Positions 7,199-16,346 of a stretch of 34,747 nt of DNA are shown here, one piece after another; position 1 is the first letter of the stretch; each line of letters starts with the position of its first letter. Position numbers and translations under genes: made by a program. A model generated the notes under the pieces. It saw only the letters and a program-made list of their open reading frames with translations. It did not search any database and was not told the DNA's origin. The DNA is from an uncultured Pyrinomonadaceae bacterium (GTDB taxonomy: Bacteria; Acidobacteriota; Blastocatellia; Pyrinomonadales; Pyrinomonadaceae), in the NCBI GenBank assembly GCA_902805935.1, contig CADCUR010000065.1:4302-39048 (forward strand), read 5' to 3'.

Positions 7199-9433
7199 AT
7201 GAGATTCAAAAATGCTGCGAGTTTATTTTGTTTAGTATTTGTCGGTTTAATTTCCGTCGGTTCAATCAAGGCGCAAGGCGTGATTGTGCCGATTGTTTGC
7301 GACGTTCGTCCGTGTCGTCCGATTCTGTTGCCGCGCCCGATACCCATTCCAAACGCGCTGCCGGTTAAATCAATCGAGCTTGATACAAAAATTAACGGAC
7401 AAGTGGCGACGACGCGCGTCGAGCAGGTTTTTCGCAACGACACCGCTTACACGCTTGAAGGAACTTATTTTTTCCCGATTCCCGAAACGGCTTCGATTGT
7501 TGAATTTGCAATTTGGGAAAACGGTAAAAAACTCGTCGGCGAAATTCGCAGCCGTGAAGAAGCCAGACGGATTTACGATGAAATCGTTAGGCGGCAAAAA
7601 GACCCCGGACTGCTTGAATATGCGGGCAGAGATTTGTTTCAGGCTTCGATTTTTCCAATTCCGCCGAACTCAGACAAAAAACTCGAAATCGTTTACTCGC
7701 AAATCTTGAAAGCCGAATCGGGAACCGTCGCTTATCGTTATCCTTTGGGTATGGGCAGAAATCTCTGGTCGCGGCAGAATCCGGCGTTTGAAAATTCAAA
7801 TCGTAATATGCCCGCGCAAAAAATCGGGACTGTTTCGGGGAAAATCGAAATCGTCGGCGGCAAAGACGGAATCAGAAACGTTTATTCGCCATCGCATCAA
7901 ATTGACGTTCGGGGTAAAGGCGAGACCGGCGCGAGCGTTTCGTTTGAAACGACGGGCAACGACAACGATTTTCAGCTTTTTTACACCTTGTCGAACAGCG
8001 ATTTCGGAATGTCGCTTTTGACTTACCGCGAGCCGGGCAAAGACGGTTATTTTTTGCTGACGCTCTCGCCGAAGGACAACCTTTCCGAAAGGGAATTGGT
8101 CAACAAAGACATCGTTTTCGTTCTCGACACGAGCGGTTCGATGAATGAAGAAGGCAAAATGGAAAAAGCGCGTGCGGCGCTGCTTTTTGGCGTCCGCACT
8201 TTACGCGAAGGCGACCATTTTAACATTATCAATTTTGCGGGCGAAGAACATCTGATGGAAACCAGCTTGATTGCCGCCAATGATTCGGGCAAAAAACGCG
8301 GCGAAGATTTCGCGGGCAAATTAAACGCGACCGGCGGCACGAACATCAACGATTCACTCGTCGCCGCGCTCAAACAATTCAATGCGTCGCCGCGCCCGAA
8401 AATGCTCGTTTTTATGACCGACGGTTTGCCGACCGTCGGCGAGCAGAACATCGAACGAATCGTCGCCAACGTGAATAAAGCCAAAGCCGAAGGCATCCGC
8501 CTGTTCACGTTCGGCGTCGGGTACGACGTGAACACGCAGCTTCTTGACCGACTCGCGGCGGAAAATTCGGGCGCGGCGGATTACGTCGAGCCGAAAGAAA
8601 ATTTGGAAATAAAAGTCTCGAACTTTTTTACGAAGGTCAGTTCGCCGGTTTTGTCCGATTTGCAGATTGATTTCGGCAGCGCGGAAATTGATTACATTTA
8701 TCCGCGCCGGATAACGGATTTGTTTAAGGGCGGGCAAATCACTTTGATCGGGCGTTACCGAAACGACCGCGAATTGCAAAATACCACGCTTCGTTTAACC
8801 GGCAAATCGGGAACTGAAAATCGCTCATTCGCTTATCAAAATTTAGACTTTCCGTTGCGCGCCGAAGACAATAATTTTCTGCCGCGTTTGTGGGCGACCC
8901 GGCGTGTTGGCTGGATTTTAGAACAAATTCGCGCGGGCGGCGAAACCAAAGAGCTGCGCGACGAAGTTGCCGAACTCGGCACGCGCTACGGCATCGTTAC
9001 GCCTTACACTTCTTACCTGGCGACCGACGGCAGTTTTGAGTCGGTCAGACGCGACGCTTCGGGTTCGTTTGTAATGAACGACCAAGCGGCGCGCTCGGTG
9101 AGAGAGAAAAGCGGAAAAGACGCCGTAAAATTAAGCGTGCAGCAAAACGCGCAAATGTCGAACGCGACGCTCGCGCCGTCGAGTCGCAATGTTTTTGTGG
9201 CGGACGGTGTGAATAATCAATTTGTCGGCACGAAGAATTTTTACAATCAAAGCGGCGTTTGGCAAGATGCCGAATTCAAAAGCGAAGCTAAATTGGCGGA
9301 AGTGCGAATACAATTCGCCAGCCGCGAGTATTTTGATTTGTTGAATCGAGAAAAGGAACTCGCCCAGTTCTTCGCTTTGGGCGAACAGGTCGTCGTCGTT
9401 TGGAAGGGCAAAGTGTATCGAGTAACCAAATAA
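7199..9433 (+). CDS. VIT and von Willebrand factor A domain protein
   Basis: Two ATGs are adjacent (7196 and 7199). The AAGGAG at 7187-7192 is three bases from the first and six from the second, so I prefer 7199 (744 residues). A signal peptide (SLFCLVFVGLISVGSIKAQG) targets it to the envelope. Residues about 45-180 form a VIT domain (VEQVFRNDTAYTLEGTYFFP, RSREEARRIYDEIV). Residues about 304-475 are a vWA domain with an intact MIDAS: DTSGSM (about 309), TGGTNIND (about 380) and MTDG (about 405). The C-terminal part resembles inter-alpha-trypsin-inhibitor heavy-chain-like bacterial proteins (ELGTRYGIVTPYTSYL). No LPXTG motif or C-terminal membrane anchor is seen. A metal-dependent adhesion or protein-binding role is inferred. 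Confidence 0.9.
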   Translation: MRFKNAASLFCLVFVGLISVGSIKAQGVIVPIVCDVRPCRPILLPRPIPIPNALPVKSIELDTKINGQVATTRVEQVFRNDTAYTLEGTYFFPIPETASIVEFAIWENGKKLVGEIRSREEARRIYDEIVRRQKDPGLLEYAGRDLFQASIFPIPPNSDKKLEIVYSQILKAESGTVAYRYPLGMGRNLWSRQNPAFENSNRNMPAQKIGTVSGKIEIVGGKDGIRNVYSPSHQIDVRGKGETGASVSFETTGNDNDFQLFYTLSNSDFGMSLLTYREPGKDGYFLLTLSPKDNLSERELVNKDIVFVLDTSGSMNEEGKMEKARAALLFGVRTLREGDHFNIINFAGEEHLMETSLIAANDSGKKRGEDFAGKLNATGGTNINDSLVAALKQFNASPRPKMLVFMTDGLPTVGEQNIERIVANVNKAKAEGIRLFTFGVGYDVNTQLLDRLAAENSGAADYVEPKENLEIKVSNFFTKVSSPVLSDLQIDFGSAEIDYIYPRRITDLFKGGQITLIGRYRNDRELQNTTLRLTGKSGTENRSFAYQNLDFPLRAEDNNFLPRLWATRRVGWILEQIRAGGETKELRDEVAELGTRYGIVTPYTSYLATDGSFESVRRDASGSFVMNDQAARSVREKSGKDAVKLSVQQNAQMSNATLAPSSRNVFVADGVNNQFVGTKNFYNQSGVWQDAEFKSEAKLAEVRIQFASREYFDLLNREKELAQFFALGEQVVVVWKGKVYRVTK

Positions 9434-9469
9434 AAATCCGGTTTGGAAACAAATCTTTGTAATGTAACG

Positions 9470-9530
9470 TAGGTGACATTCGGCGAAATAAATTATATCT
9501 TATTCGTCGAAGTCACCTAAAATTTTTTCA
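9470..9530 (+). terminator. Likely terminator after the VIT/vWA gene
   Basis: An imperfect hairpin TAGGTGACATTCGGCGAAAT(AA) / TTATTCGTCGAAGTCACCTA (9470-9519), with an A/T-rich loop, is followed by AAATTTTTTC. It lies 36 bases after the stop codon. The same segment is immediately upstream of the next gene, so it might also act in its leader. Confidence 0.55.
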
Positions 9531-9536
9531 GTTTTT

Positions 9537-10529
9537 ATGAACGAAATGTTTACCAAGGTTTGGAAGAAGGCTGTTCTTTCGGTTTGGCTGACGCTTTTTG
9601 CCGCGCAACTCTTTTACGCTCAATCGAATTGGAACGCAGGTAAAAGCGGCGCGGGCGGCGATTTGGTGGCGGTTTATTTTACGTCCGCCGAGCGCGGTTT
9701 CGTCGCGGGCGACGGCGGTTATCTAGCGCAAACCGACGACGGCGGCAGAACCTGGACGAAACAAGCACTCGGCACGACCGAAGACATCAACGAAATTTAT
9801 TTTCGCAATGATGACAACGGTTACGTCGTCGCGGGCAGAAAAATGTTTGCGACCGGCGACGGCGGGCGCACTTGGCGCGAGATAAAAATTTATGATCCGA
9901 AGGATTTCCGACAAGGTGCGCCGGAATTTTTGAGCGTCAGGTTCGCTGATAAAAAACGCGGCTTAATTGTCGGCTCGATTGTTAATCGAGACGTGGTGGT
10001 TGATTCGCTGGTGATGCGAACCGACGACGGCGGCGCAACTTGGGCGCGAGTCATCGTGCCTTCGAGACTCGAATTGTATCATCTGGATTTTGTCAGCAGC
10101 TCGCGCGGCTGGATTGTCGGCGACGACGGCTTGATATTGACGACTACAGACGGCGGTATGAATTGGGTCAAGCAAAATTCAAAAACCGACAAGACGCTCT
10201 ACAACGTTGATTTCCGCGATTCGGAGGAAGGCTACGCGGTCGGCGGCAATCGCGGCGTCGGTGTGATTTTGCGAACCGAAAACGGCGGCGCGACTTGGGA
10301 AACGGTTAAAACGAATTTTTCAAAAACCTTTCTGCGCGTAGATTTCGCCGACGATAAAAACGGCTGGATCGTCGGCTACGGCGGAACGATTCTGCGCTCA
10401 AACGACCGCGGCAAAACCTGGATTTTGCAGGACAGCGGCACGAAAGACAATTTTTACGGTTTATTTATGATGAAAAAATACGGCTGGGCGGTCGGCGCGA
10501 AAGGCTCGATTGTGCGGTATCAAAGATAG
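9537..10529 (+). CDS. YCF48-like beta-propeller protein, secreted
   Basis: The 330-residue protein has an N-terminal signal peptide (AVLSVWLTLFAAQLFYAQ). The remainder is a repeat protein of the YCF48/Hcf136 or BNR class: about six units with Asp-box-like turns DGGRTW, DGGRTW, DGGATW, DGGMNW, NGGATW and DRGKTW, each preceded by a 'GxVVGxxG' strand (RGLIVGS, RGWIVGD, EGYAVGG, NGWIVGY, YGWAVGA). This predicts a six- or seven-bladed propeller in the periplasm or outside the cell. Plant homologues help assemble photosystem II; in heterotrophs the role is generally unknown. Nothing else in the window suggests photosynthesis, so I do not transfer that function. Confidence 0.87.
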   Translation: MNEMFTKVWKKAVLSVWLTLFAAQLFYAQSNWNAGKSGAGGDLVAVYFTSAERGFVAGDGGYLAQTDDGGRTWTKQALGTTEDINEIYFRNDDNGYVVAGRKMFATGDGGRTWREIKIYDPKDFRQGAPEFLSVRFADKKRGLIVGSIVNRDVVVDSLVMRTDDGGATWARVIVPSRLELYHLDFVSSSRGWIVGDDGLILTTTDGGMNWVKQNSKTDKTLYNVDFRDSEEGYAVGGNRGVGVILRTENGGATWETVKTNFSKTFLRVDFADDKNGWIVGYGGTILRSNDRGKTWILQDSGTKDNFYGLFMMKKYGWAVGAKGSIVRYQR

Positions 10530-10561
10530 TAATTTTTTTGAATTTGAAACAAATACCTAAA

Positions 10562-10603
10562 AGGAAAAGCCTCGCGGTTTTATGAAACCGCGAGGCTTTT
10601 CCT
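10562..10603. terminator. Bidirectional terminator between convergent genes
   Basis: A perfect 19-bp stem AGGAAAAGCCTCGCGGTTT / AAACCGCGAGGCTTTTCCT has a TATG loop. The GC-rich core followed by TTTT (and preceded by AAAA) works in both directions, serving the YCF48-like gene (plus) and pgi (minus). Confidence 0.93.
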
Positions 10604-10618
10604 CGAATTGTTTTTCGG

Positions 10619-12298
10619 TTAAATCAACGAGGCAAGTTTTTCCAGTCCGGCTTTGACATCTTTTCCCAAATGCACCCGCAAAGCGCGCCGTTTGCGGTCG
10701 AGCAGAACCTGAAAATCGCCGCGCGCCTGCGCCGTCTTGACCGCGCCGAAAGTGTATTTTTGGTCGGGAACTGGTAAATCCGCCGCGTCGTCCGACGTGA
10801 TTTGCAAAAACACGCCGTTGCTGGCGCCGCCTTTGTAGGCTTGTCCGGTCGAATGCAGAAAACGCGGTCCGAAACCCAGACAAGTCGCCGATTTTTTGGC
10901 TGACAAAACCGAATGCCGAATTTTCTGCGCCAGCGTTTCGTTTTTCGGATTCATTTCGACGTAGGCAAGCAGCGCGAAGTAGTCGTCTTTTTCAATTCGA
11001 TTCAGATGCGCCTTTAAATAATTCGCCAGGGATTTCTCGCCGTCTAAATGCTCGTCTAATTCCGCAGCGTTTTTTTCGTCGGTGAAAAGTTTGATTCCGT
11101 CGTTTTCAAAAAACGGCTGTTCGGCGGGAAATTCGCCGGTCTTTTCGTATTCTTCGGTGAGTTTTTTGGCTTCGATTTTCGCCGCCTCGACATCGGGCTG
11201 ATTAAACGGATTGATTTGCATAATCGAACCGGCAACGGCGGTGGCGTATTCCCATCGGAAAAACTCCTGTCCGAGATTCATTACATCCGCGAGCTTGATT
11301 CTAACGACCGGATGCCCTGATTTTTCGAGTTCGGCAACCGATTCGTTTTCCTCAGAATCTTTCAATTTCAGATAAGCGAAAACTCGGTCGTCGCCGTAAT
11401 TTTCCGGCGATTGAATCGCTTCGCGGTCAACGGGAATTATCGAAATATCGCTTTTGCCGGTTGATTCGGCGATCAACTGTTCGAGCCATGCGCCGGCATC
11501 GTGAATTTCGGGCGCGGTGAAAATCGTCAATTTATCACGCCCTGAAGTTTGGCAAACGCCGAGAATCGTTCCGAGAATCGCGCCCGGATTTTCCAACGGA
11601 TTTTCGTTTCGGCAAGCCGCAACCATTTCATCGGTTCGCCGATAAAAATCTTCAACATCAATTCCCATCGCCGCCGCCGGAATCATTCCAAAAACGGATA
11701 GCACGGAAAATCTTCCGCCGATTTTCGGGTCGCCGAAAAAGATGTTGCGGAAATTATCGCGCTCGGCAACTTGCTGCATCTTCGAGTTCGGGTCGGTGAT
11801 GGCGACAAATTGCTTCCCGGCATTTTCGCGTCCGACCGTTTCGGAAACTCGCTCGAAAAAGTATTGCTTGAAAACATTCGGCTCTAAAGTCGAACCGCTT
11901 TTGCTGGCGACGATGAAAAGCGTTTTTGCTAAATCAATCCGGCTTTCGAGCGTTTTTATTTGCGCCGGAACGGTCGAATCCAAAATATGAAAATTTTTCG
12001 CGCCGAAGGTGATCGAGAAAACTTCGGGTCCGAGCGACGAGCCGCCCATTCCGAGCAGAACGATGTCGGGAAATTCCCGCGCGTCAGCGGCAAAATCCAG
12101 ATATTTCTGCAAATCTTTCGATTCGCGTTCGACAATATCAAGCCAGCCGAGCCACTTAGCTTCGTCGTCGTTCGTCCAAACTGTCGCGTCTTTCGCCCAC
12201 ACGCGAGCGATTTTATTTTCTTTTCGCCATTCATCGAAAGTTGTTTGAACGGTTTTTTCGAGTTCTTTGGGTAATGAATATGTTAGTTGATTCAGCAT
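10619..12298 (-). CDS. pgi: Glucose-6-phosphate isomerase
   Basis: The 559-residue enzyme interconverts glucose 6-phosphate and fructose 6-phosphate in glycolysis and gluconeogenesis. Visible sugar-phosphate-isomerase motifs are VLLGMGGSSLGPEVF (about 100), VASKSGSTLEPN (about 150), GGRFSVLSVFGMIPAA (about 205) and the C-terminal LGFGPRFLHSTGQAYKGGAS. The C-terminal 100 residues (QITSDDAADLPVPDQKYTFG, RRALRVHLG) resemble the isomerase half of the bifunctional transaldolase/phosphoglucose isomerase proteins rather than the E. coli Pgi type, but no transaldolase domain is fused here. The start ATG at 12298 gives the expected N-terminus. It is followed by a strong terminator and preceded by the APH-family kinase gene on the same strand, 23 bases away. 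Confidence 0.93.
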   Translation of the reverse strand: MLNQLTYSLPKELEKTVQTTFDEWRKENKIARVWAKDATVWTNDDEAKWLGWLDIVERESKDLQKYLDFAADAREFPDIVLLGMGGSSLGPEVFSITFGAKNFHILDSTVPAQIKTLESRIDLAKTLFIVASKSGSTLEPNVFKQYFFERVSETVGRENAGKQFVAITDPNSKMQQVAERDNFRNIFFGDPKIGGRFSVLSVFGMIPAAAMGIDVEDFYRRTDEMVAACRNENPLENPGAILGTILGVCQTSGRDKLTIFTAPEIHDAGAWLEQLIAESTGKSDISIIPVDREAIQSPENYGDDRVFAYLKLKDSEENESVAELEKSGHPVVRIKLADVMNLGQEFFRWEYATAVAGSIMQINPFNQPDVEAAKIEAKKLTEEYEKTGEFPAEQPFFENDGIKLFTDEKNAAELDEHLDGEKSLANYLKAHLNRIEKDDYFALLAYVEMNPKNETLAQKIRHSVLSAKKSATCLGFGPRFLHSTGQAYKGGASNGVFLQITSDDAADLPVPDQKYTFGAVKTAQARGDFQVLLDRKRRALRVHLGKDVKAGLEKLASLI

Positions 12299-12321
12299 AT
12301 AAATAATTTAGCACAGCGCCG

Positions 12322-13380
12322 TTAAATTTTTCCTCTTTCTATCGAAGTGGCGGCGATTAAGCCGAGCGCCTCGACAAAATGATTGAACGCCGCAAAACGC
12401 TTGTCGCGCGTATAGCCTTTGACGAATCGCGCGTAAATCTGCTGCGCGATAACGGCTAGTTTGAACGTGCCGTAGACGTAATAAAAAAGTATGTCGGAAA
12501 CATTTCTGCCCGACGCGTTCTCATACATTTCGACCAACTCGTCGCGCGCGATGTTCTCCATCAAAACGCGCGGGTTAAACGGCATATTCAGAAGATGTTC
12601 GCCCGATTCCTTCGACATCCAGTAAGCCAGACTCGAACCCAAATCCATCAAAGGCTCGCCGACGGTCGTCATTTCCCAATCAAGAACGGCAACGATTTCC
12701 GACATGTTTTCGGGATTGAGCATCACGTTGTCGAATTTGTAATCGTTGTGTATCAGAGCCGCGCCGTCGTTTTTCGGGGGAACGTTTCGGTCGAGCCATT
12801 CGATTGCCGTTTCGAGTTCCGGGTGTTCGTCGGTTTTGGCATTGAAATATCGTTTCGTCCAGCCCTCGACTTGCCGCCGGGCGTAGCCTTCGGGTTTTCC
12901 CAAACGCCCGAGTCCGATTTTTTCGTAATCGAGCGCGTGAAGCTCGGCGAGATTTCCGATAAAAGAGGCGCAAACTTTTCTTTGCAGCTCCGGCGAATTT
13001 TCCAAAATCTTCGGCGCCGCGCCGCGAATAATCAAACCCGTGCGCCGCTCCATCAAATAAAACTCCGAGCCGATAACGGTTTCGTCGCCGCAGAAAATCA
13101 GAGGCTTCGGCGCGGGCTGATAAACGGTCGAGAGCTTCGACAAAACATCGAACTCGCGCTTCATATCGTGAGCCGATACAACGGTATTGCCGAACGGCGG
13201 GCGGCGCAAAACGTATTCTTCGGCGCTGATTTTCACGAGGTAAGTCAGATTGGAACTGCCCGCCGGAAATTGCAAAATCTTAATTTCGTCAGTTTTCACG
13301 CCCAAATTCTGGCGTAAAAAAAACTGCAAATTTTCCGCGTTTAGTTCTTCGCCCGGACGGATTTCGGCGGTGTCTTTCAT
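12322..13380 (-). CDS. APH-family phosphotransferase, ACAD10/11-kinase type
   Basis: I start at the ATG at 13380 (MKDTAEIRPGEELNAENLQF, 352 residues); the track's upstream extension runs into the divergent spacer. The fold is the aminoglycoside/choline kinase type: nucleotide region FPAGSSNLTYLV and EYVLRRPPFG, catalytic loop LIHNDYKFDNVML (His about 211, Asp about 213) and metal-binding VLDWEMTTVGEP (about 233). Such proteins near acyl-CoA dehydrogenases are 4-hydroxyacyl-CoA kinases in known systems (P. putida LvaA; the kinase domains of mammalian ACAD10/ACAD11). The gene is divergent from an ACAD gene 77 bases away, supporting that role by context. Antibiotic resistance is unlikely. Confidence 0.88.
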   Translation of the reverse strand: MKDTAEIRPGEELNAENLQFFLRQNLGVKTDEIKILQFPAGSSNLTYLVKISAEEYVLRRPPFGNTVVSAHDMKREFDVLSKLSTVYQPAPKPLIFCGDETVIGSEFYLMERRTGLIIRGAAPKILENSPELQRKVCASFIGNLAELHALDYEKIGLGRLGKPEGYARRQVEGWTKRYFNAKTDEHPELETAIEWLDRNVPPKNDGAALIHNDYKFDNVMLNPENMSEIVAVLDWEMTTVGEPLMDLGSSLAYWMSKESGEHLLNMPFNPRVLMENIARDELVEMYENASGRNVSDILFYYVYGTFKLAVIAQQIYARFVKGYTRDKRFAAFNHFVEALGLIAATSIERGKI

Positions 13381-13457
13381 AAAATTTTTCTGCCGCAAAC
13401 AGTACAAATTACACCAAGGCTTTTTTGTGCTAATCTGTGGTTTCAAAGCCTAAAATT

Positions 13458-14645
13458 ATGAACTTCGATTATTCAACGAAAACGCGCGAACTGCAAAACA
13501 GACTCGGCGCATTTATGGATGAAAACGTCTATCCGAATGAAAGACGGTTCGACGAGGAAACGAATTCCGGCGACCGTTGGCAGCCGTCCGAGCTAATCGA
13601 AAATCTAAAAACCAAAGCGAAAGCCGAAGGTTTATGGAATTTGTTTTTGCCCGAAGCGTCCGGTTTGTCGAATCTCGAATACGCGCCGCTCGCCGAACTG
13701 ATGGGCAAAGTCGTCTGGTCGTCCGAGGTTTTTAATTGCTCCGCGCCCGACACGGGAAATATGGAAGTTCTTGAAAAATACGGCAGCGACGAGCAGAAGC
13801 GAGAATGGTTAAAGCCTTTGCTCGACGGCGAAATCCGTTCGTGTTTTGCGATGACCGAACCGGACGTGGCATCGAGCGACGCGACGAATATTCGCTCGTC
13901 AATCGTTAAGGACGGCGACGGTTACATTTTGAACGGACGCAAATGGTGGTCAACCGGCGCGGGCGACGCGCGCTGCAAACTGGCAATTTTTATGGGCAAA
14001 ACCGACGAAGCGGCGGCGAAACATCTACAGCAGTCAATGATTCTCGTGCCGATGGACACGAACGGCGTGAAGGTCGAGCGGATTTTAACTGTTTTCGGCT
14101 ATGACGACGCGCCGAACGGACACGCGGAAATTTCTTTTACGGACGTGCGCGTTCCGGCGAAAAACCTTTTGCTCGGCGAAGGTCGCGGTTTTGAAATCGC
14201 GCAGGGTCGGCTCGGTCCAGGTCGCGTTCATCATTGTATGCGCCTAATCGGAGTCGCCGAACGCGCTTTGGAATTGATGATTAATCGAACGAACGAGCGA
14301 ACGGCTTTCGGTAAAAAAATCAACGAGCAAGGCGTAATTCGTCAATGGATTGCCGAAGCGCGTCTGGCAATCGAGCAGGCGCGGCTTCTAGTTTTGAAAT
14401 GCGCGTGGATGATGGATACGGTCGGCAACAAAGCGGCGCGACGAGAAATTGCGATGATCAAAGCCGTCGTCCCGCAGATGGCTTTAAAGATTATTGACCG
14501 CGCGATTCAGGCGCACGGCGGCGGCGGCGTTTGTCAGGATTTCCCGCTCGCGCAGTTTTGGATTTACGCCAGAACTTTAAGATTGGCTGACGGACCTGAC
14601 GAAGTGCATCTTGAATCGGTGGCGAAAATGGAGTTAAAGAAGTGA
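13458..14645 (+). CDS. Acyl-CoA dehydrogenase, ACAD10/11-like
   Basis: The ATG at 13458 ([20 protein letters not shown]) gives a 395-residue FAD flavoprotein; the GTG at 13437 is an unlikely alternative. Family motifs are [16 protein letters not shown] (about 128), [20 protein letters not shown] (about 281), [11 protein letters not shown] (about 353) and [20 protein letters not shown] near the end. Where medium-chain enzymes have the catalytic Glu in YEGT, this one has ADGP, placing Asp there, as in the ACAD10/11-like group. With the divergent kinase it may remove a phosphate from 4-phosphoacyl-CoA to give an enoyl-CoA for beta-oxidation; this is inference. It overlaps the next gene by four bases (GTGA). 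Confidence 0.9.
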   Translation: MNFDYSTKTRELQNRLGAFMDENVYPNERRFDEETNSGDRWQPSELIENLKTKAKAEGLWNLFLPEASGLSNLEYAPLAELMGKVVWSSEVFNCSAPDTGNMEVLEKYGSDEQKREWLKPLLDGEIRSCFAMTEPDVASSDATNIRSSIVKDGDGYILNGRKWWSTGAGDARCKLAIFMGKTDEAAAKHLQQSMILVPMDTNGVKVERILTVFGYDDAPNGHAEISFTDVRVPAKNLLLGEGRGFEIAQGRLGPGRVHHCMRLIGVAERALELMINRTNERTAFGKKINEQGVIRQWIAEARLAIEQARLLVLKCAWMMDTVGNKAARREIAMIKAVVPQMALKIIDRAIQAHGGGGVCQDFPLAQFWIYARTLRLADGPDEVHLESVAKMELKK

Positions 14646-15133
14646 ATATTCGACAAGCACAATTTACCGATGCCGCGCAGATTGCCGAGATTTATAATTA
14701 TTATATTTTAAACACGCATCATACGTTTGAAACAGAACCGTTGAGTGCTGATGAAATGCAGCAGCGTATCGCCGAGACGAGCGAAGATTACCCGTTTCTA
14801 ATCGCTGAATACGAAGGGGTGATTCAAGGTTATGTTTATGCCGCGCAGTTTAAATTGCGGCAAGCCTATAAGCATTCGGTCGAAGTTTCGATTTACGTCA
14901 GAAATCAAGCGAAGCAAAAGGGAATCGGGTCGGAACTTTATCAAAGGCTGCTCGAAGAACTCAGTGAGACCGACGTTCACGCGCTGATGGCGGGAATTTC
15001 TCTGCCGAACGAGGCGAGCGTCAGATTTCACGAAAAACTCGGCTACGAAAAAGTCGCGCATTTCCGGGAAGTCGGCTATAAATTGGGCAGATGGGTTGAC
15101 GTTGGTTTTTGGGAAATGCTTAATAGATTTTGA
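14642..15133 (+). CDS. GNAT acetyltransferase, phosphinothricin/MnaT-like
   Basis: This 163-residue GNAT protein starts with GTG at 14642, overlapping the ACAD stop in GTGA. The sequence resembles phosphinothricin acetyltransferase / methionine sulfone N-acetyltransferases: [40 protein letters not shown], then the acetyl-CoA loop [19 protein letters not shown] (about 91-109), followed by [20 protein letters not shown] and [14 protein letters not shown]. It transfers an acetyl group to an amino acid-like or small amine substrate. The enzyme class is clear; the physiological substrate is unknown. Its place in an operon with an acyl-CoA dehydrogenase may be incidental. Confidence 0.92.
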   Translation: MNIRQAQFTDAAQIAEIYNYYILNTHHTFETEPLSADEMQQRIAETSEDYPFLIAEYEGVIQGYVYAAQFKLRQAYKHSVEVSIYVRNQAKQKGIGSELYQRLLEELSETDVHALMAGISLPNEASVRFHEKLGYEKVAHFREVGYKLGRWVDVGFWEMLNRF

Positions 15134-15924
15134 TGACCAGACAGATTATTCACTTCGCTCACGCCAACGGTTTTCCCGCCAAAACTTACAGCCAACTTTT
15201 CTCGCATCTCGCAGACGATTACGAAATCGGTTATCTCGAACGCCACGCGCACAATCCGAAATTTCCAGTAACCGACGGTTGGGAACGGCTGCGCGATGAG
15301 CTGCGCGAAGCGATTGAAAAACGATACGCGCGAAAAATCGTCGGCGTCGGACATTCGCTCGGCGGCATTCTGCATTTTCTCGTCGCCGTCGAAAAACCCG
15401 AACTTTACGAAGCAATCGTTTTGCTCGACGCTCCCGTTATCAGCCGTCTGAGCAGCGGCGGCGTGAAAATCTTGAAAATGCTTAATTTAATTGACCGCTT
15501 TACGCCGTCGCAAACGACGCGCTTTCGGCGCAATCTCTGGCAATCGAAAGATGAAATCTACGAACATTTCAAACAAAAAGAAAAGTTCGCGGCTTTTGAC
15601 GAAACAGTGCTGCGCGATTACGCCGAACACGGCACGATTGAAACCGAAAGAGGTTACGAACTATTTTTCAAGCCTTCGATTGAGGCGAAAATTTACCGCT
15701 CTCTGCCGCATAATCTGCCGAAGTTTCGCGGCAAGTTAAAAGTTCCCGCCGCGTATATCGGCGGCACCCGTTCGCGCGAGGCGCGAATGGCACGCCTTTC
15801 GTTTATGCGCAAACATCTCGCCTTTGAGTTTCATTTTCTTCAGGGATCACATCTTTTTCCGCTCGAAAAACCGCGTGAAACTGCCGAAGCAATCAGAACT
15901 GCCGTTCGGCAATTAACCAAATAA
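15133..15924 (+). CDS. Alpha/beta hydrolase
   Basis: The ATG at 15133 overlaps the GNAT stop in a TGATG junction, implying coupled translation; the TTG at 15130 is a weaker option. The 263-residue protein is an alpha/beta hydrolase without a signal peptide. It has the oxyanion-loop segment FAHANGFPAKTY near the N-terminus, the nucleophile elbow GVGHSLGGI (Ser about 74) and the terminal catalytic His in LQGSHLFPLEKP (about 240). The catalytic acid is not obvious; the usual position after the sixth strand reads VPAAYIGGTRS. It closes the three-gene ACAD-GNAT-hydrolase operon. A thioesterase or esterase role in acyl turnover is possible. Confidence 0.88.
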   Translation: MTRQIIHFAHANGFPAKTYSQLFSHLADDYEIGYLERHAHNPKFPVTDGWERLRDELREAIEKRYARKIVGVGHSLGGILHFLVAVEKPELYEAIVLLDAPVISRLSSGGVKILKMLNLIDRFTPSQTTRFRRNLWQSKDEIYEHFKQKEKFAAFDETVLRDYAEHGTIETERGYELFFKPSIEAKIYRSLPHNLPKFRGKLKVPAAYIGGTRSREARMARLSFMRKHLAFEFHFLQGSHLFPLEKPRETAEAIRTAVRQLTK

Positions 15925-16346
15925 ACCTTGCCTCTGAAACAAATCCGGCGATCAGCCTGAACAGACGATTAATCAATTTGAAAAATAATCAGTCATTGTT
16001 CGTTAAACATTACAAAAAATTGTTGACAATCTTTTATAACTAATGTAATTTTGATTTTGTGATGACGCGCGACAAGCGTCACTTCCTGTCGCCACCTAGA
16101 AAGCGAAAGTTTTCATAAATCAAGAATTTAGAATTGCCTTCAACCAAAAACAAAAACGAAAGCGGAATTACGGCTCTACAAACAGCTTGACCTGTCAAAA
16201 AGCGTCCTGCCCGGTGCTGTCAATTTTGAAAACGGTGGCAAAAATCCCCAAGTTGCCGAAAATCCGATTCGTTTGAATTATGAAAACTCGTGCGTTGCGT
16301 AAATACAGATCGGCTCATAAGACGAGCCTGGAGGAGCAGATAAAAA
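15925..16346 (+). promoter_or_regulatory. Leader/promoter region of the pil operon
   Basis: This 422-base spacer has no supported gene. TTGACA at 16023-16028 is followed, 15 bases on, by TGTAAT (16044-16049, five of six matches), a candidate promoter that would give a leader of about 290 bases. A small dyad TGACGC...GCGTCA lies at about 16063-16081. Immediately before pilM a hairpin GGCTC / GAGCC (16312-16328) abuts a strong Shine-Dalgarno TGGAGGAG (16329-16336). I found no known riboswitch signature and no clear terminator for the preceding operon. Confidence 0.5.

Noticed and set aside
9537-10529. YCF48-like protein as evidence for photosynthesis
   Set aside because: This propeller family is widespread in heterotrophs and no photosynthetic gene is in the window.
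12322-13380. APH-family gene as an aminoglycoside resistance gene
   Set aside because: Sequence pattern and linkage to an ACAD10/11-like dehydrogenase fit the hydroxyacyl-CoA kinase group better, and there is no mobile context.
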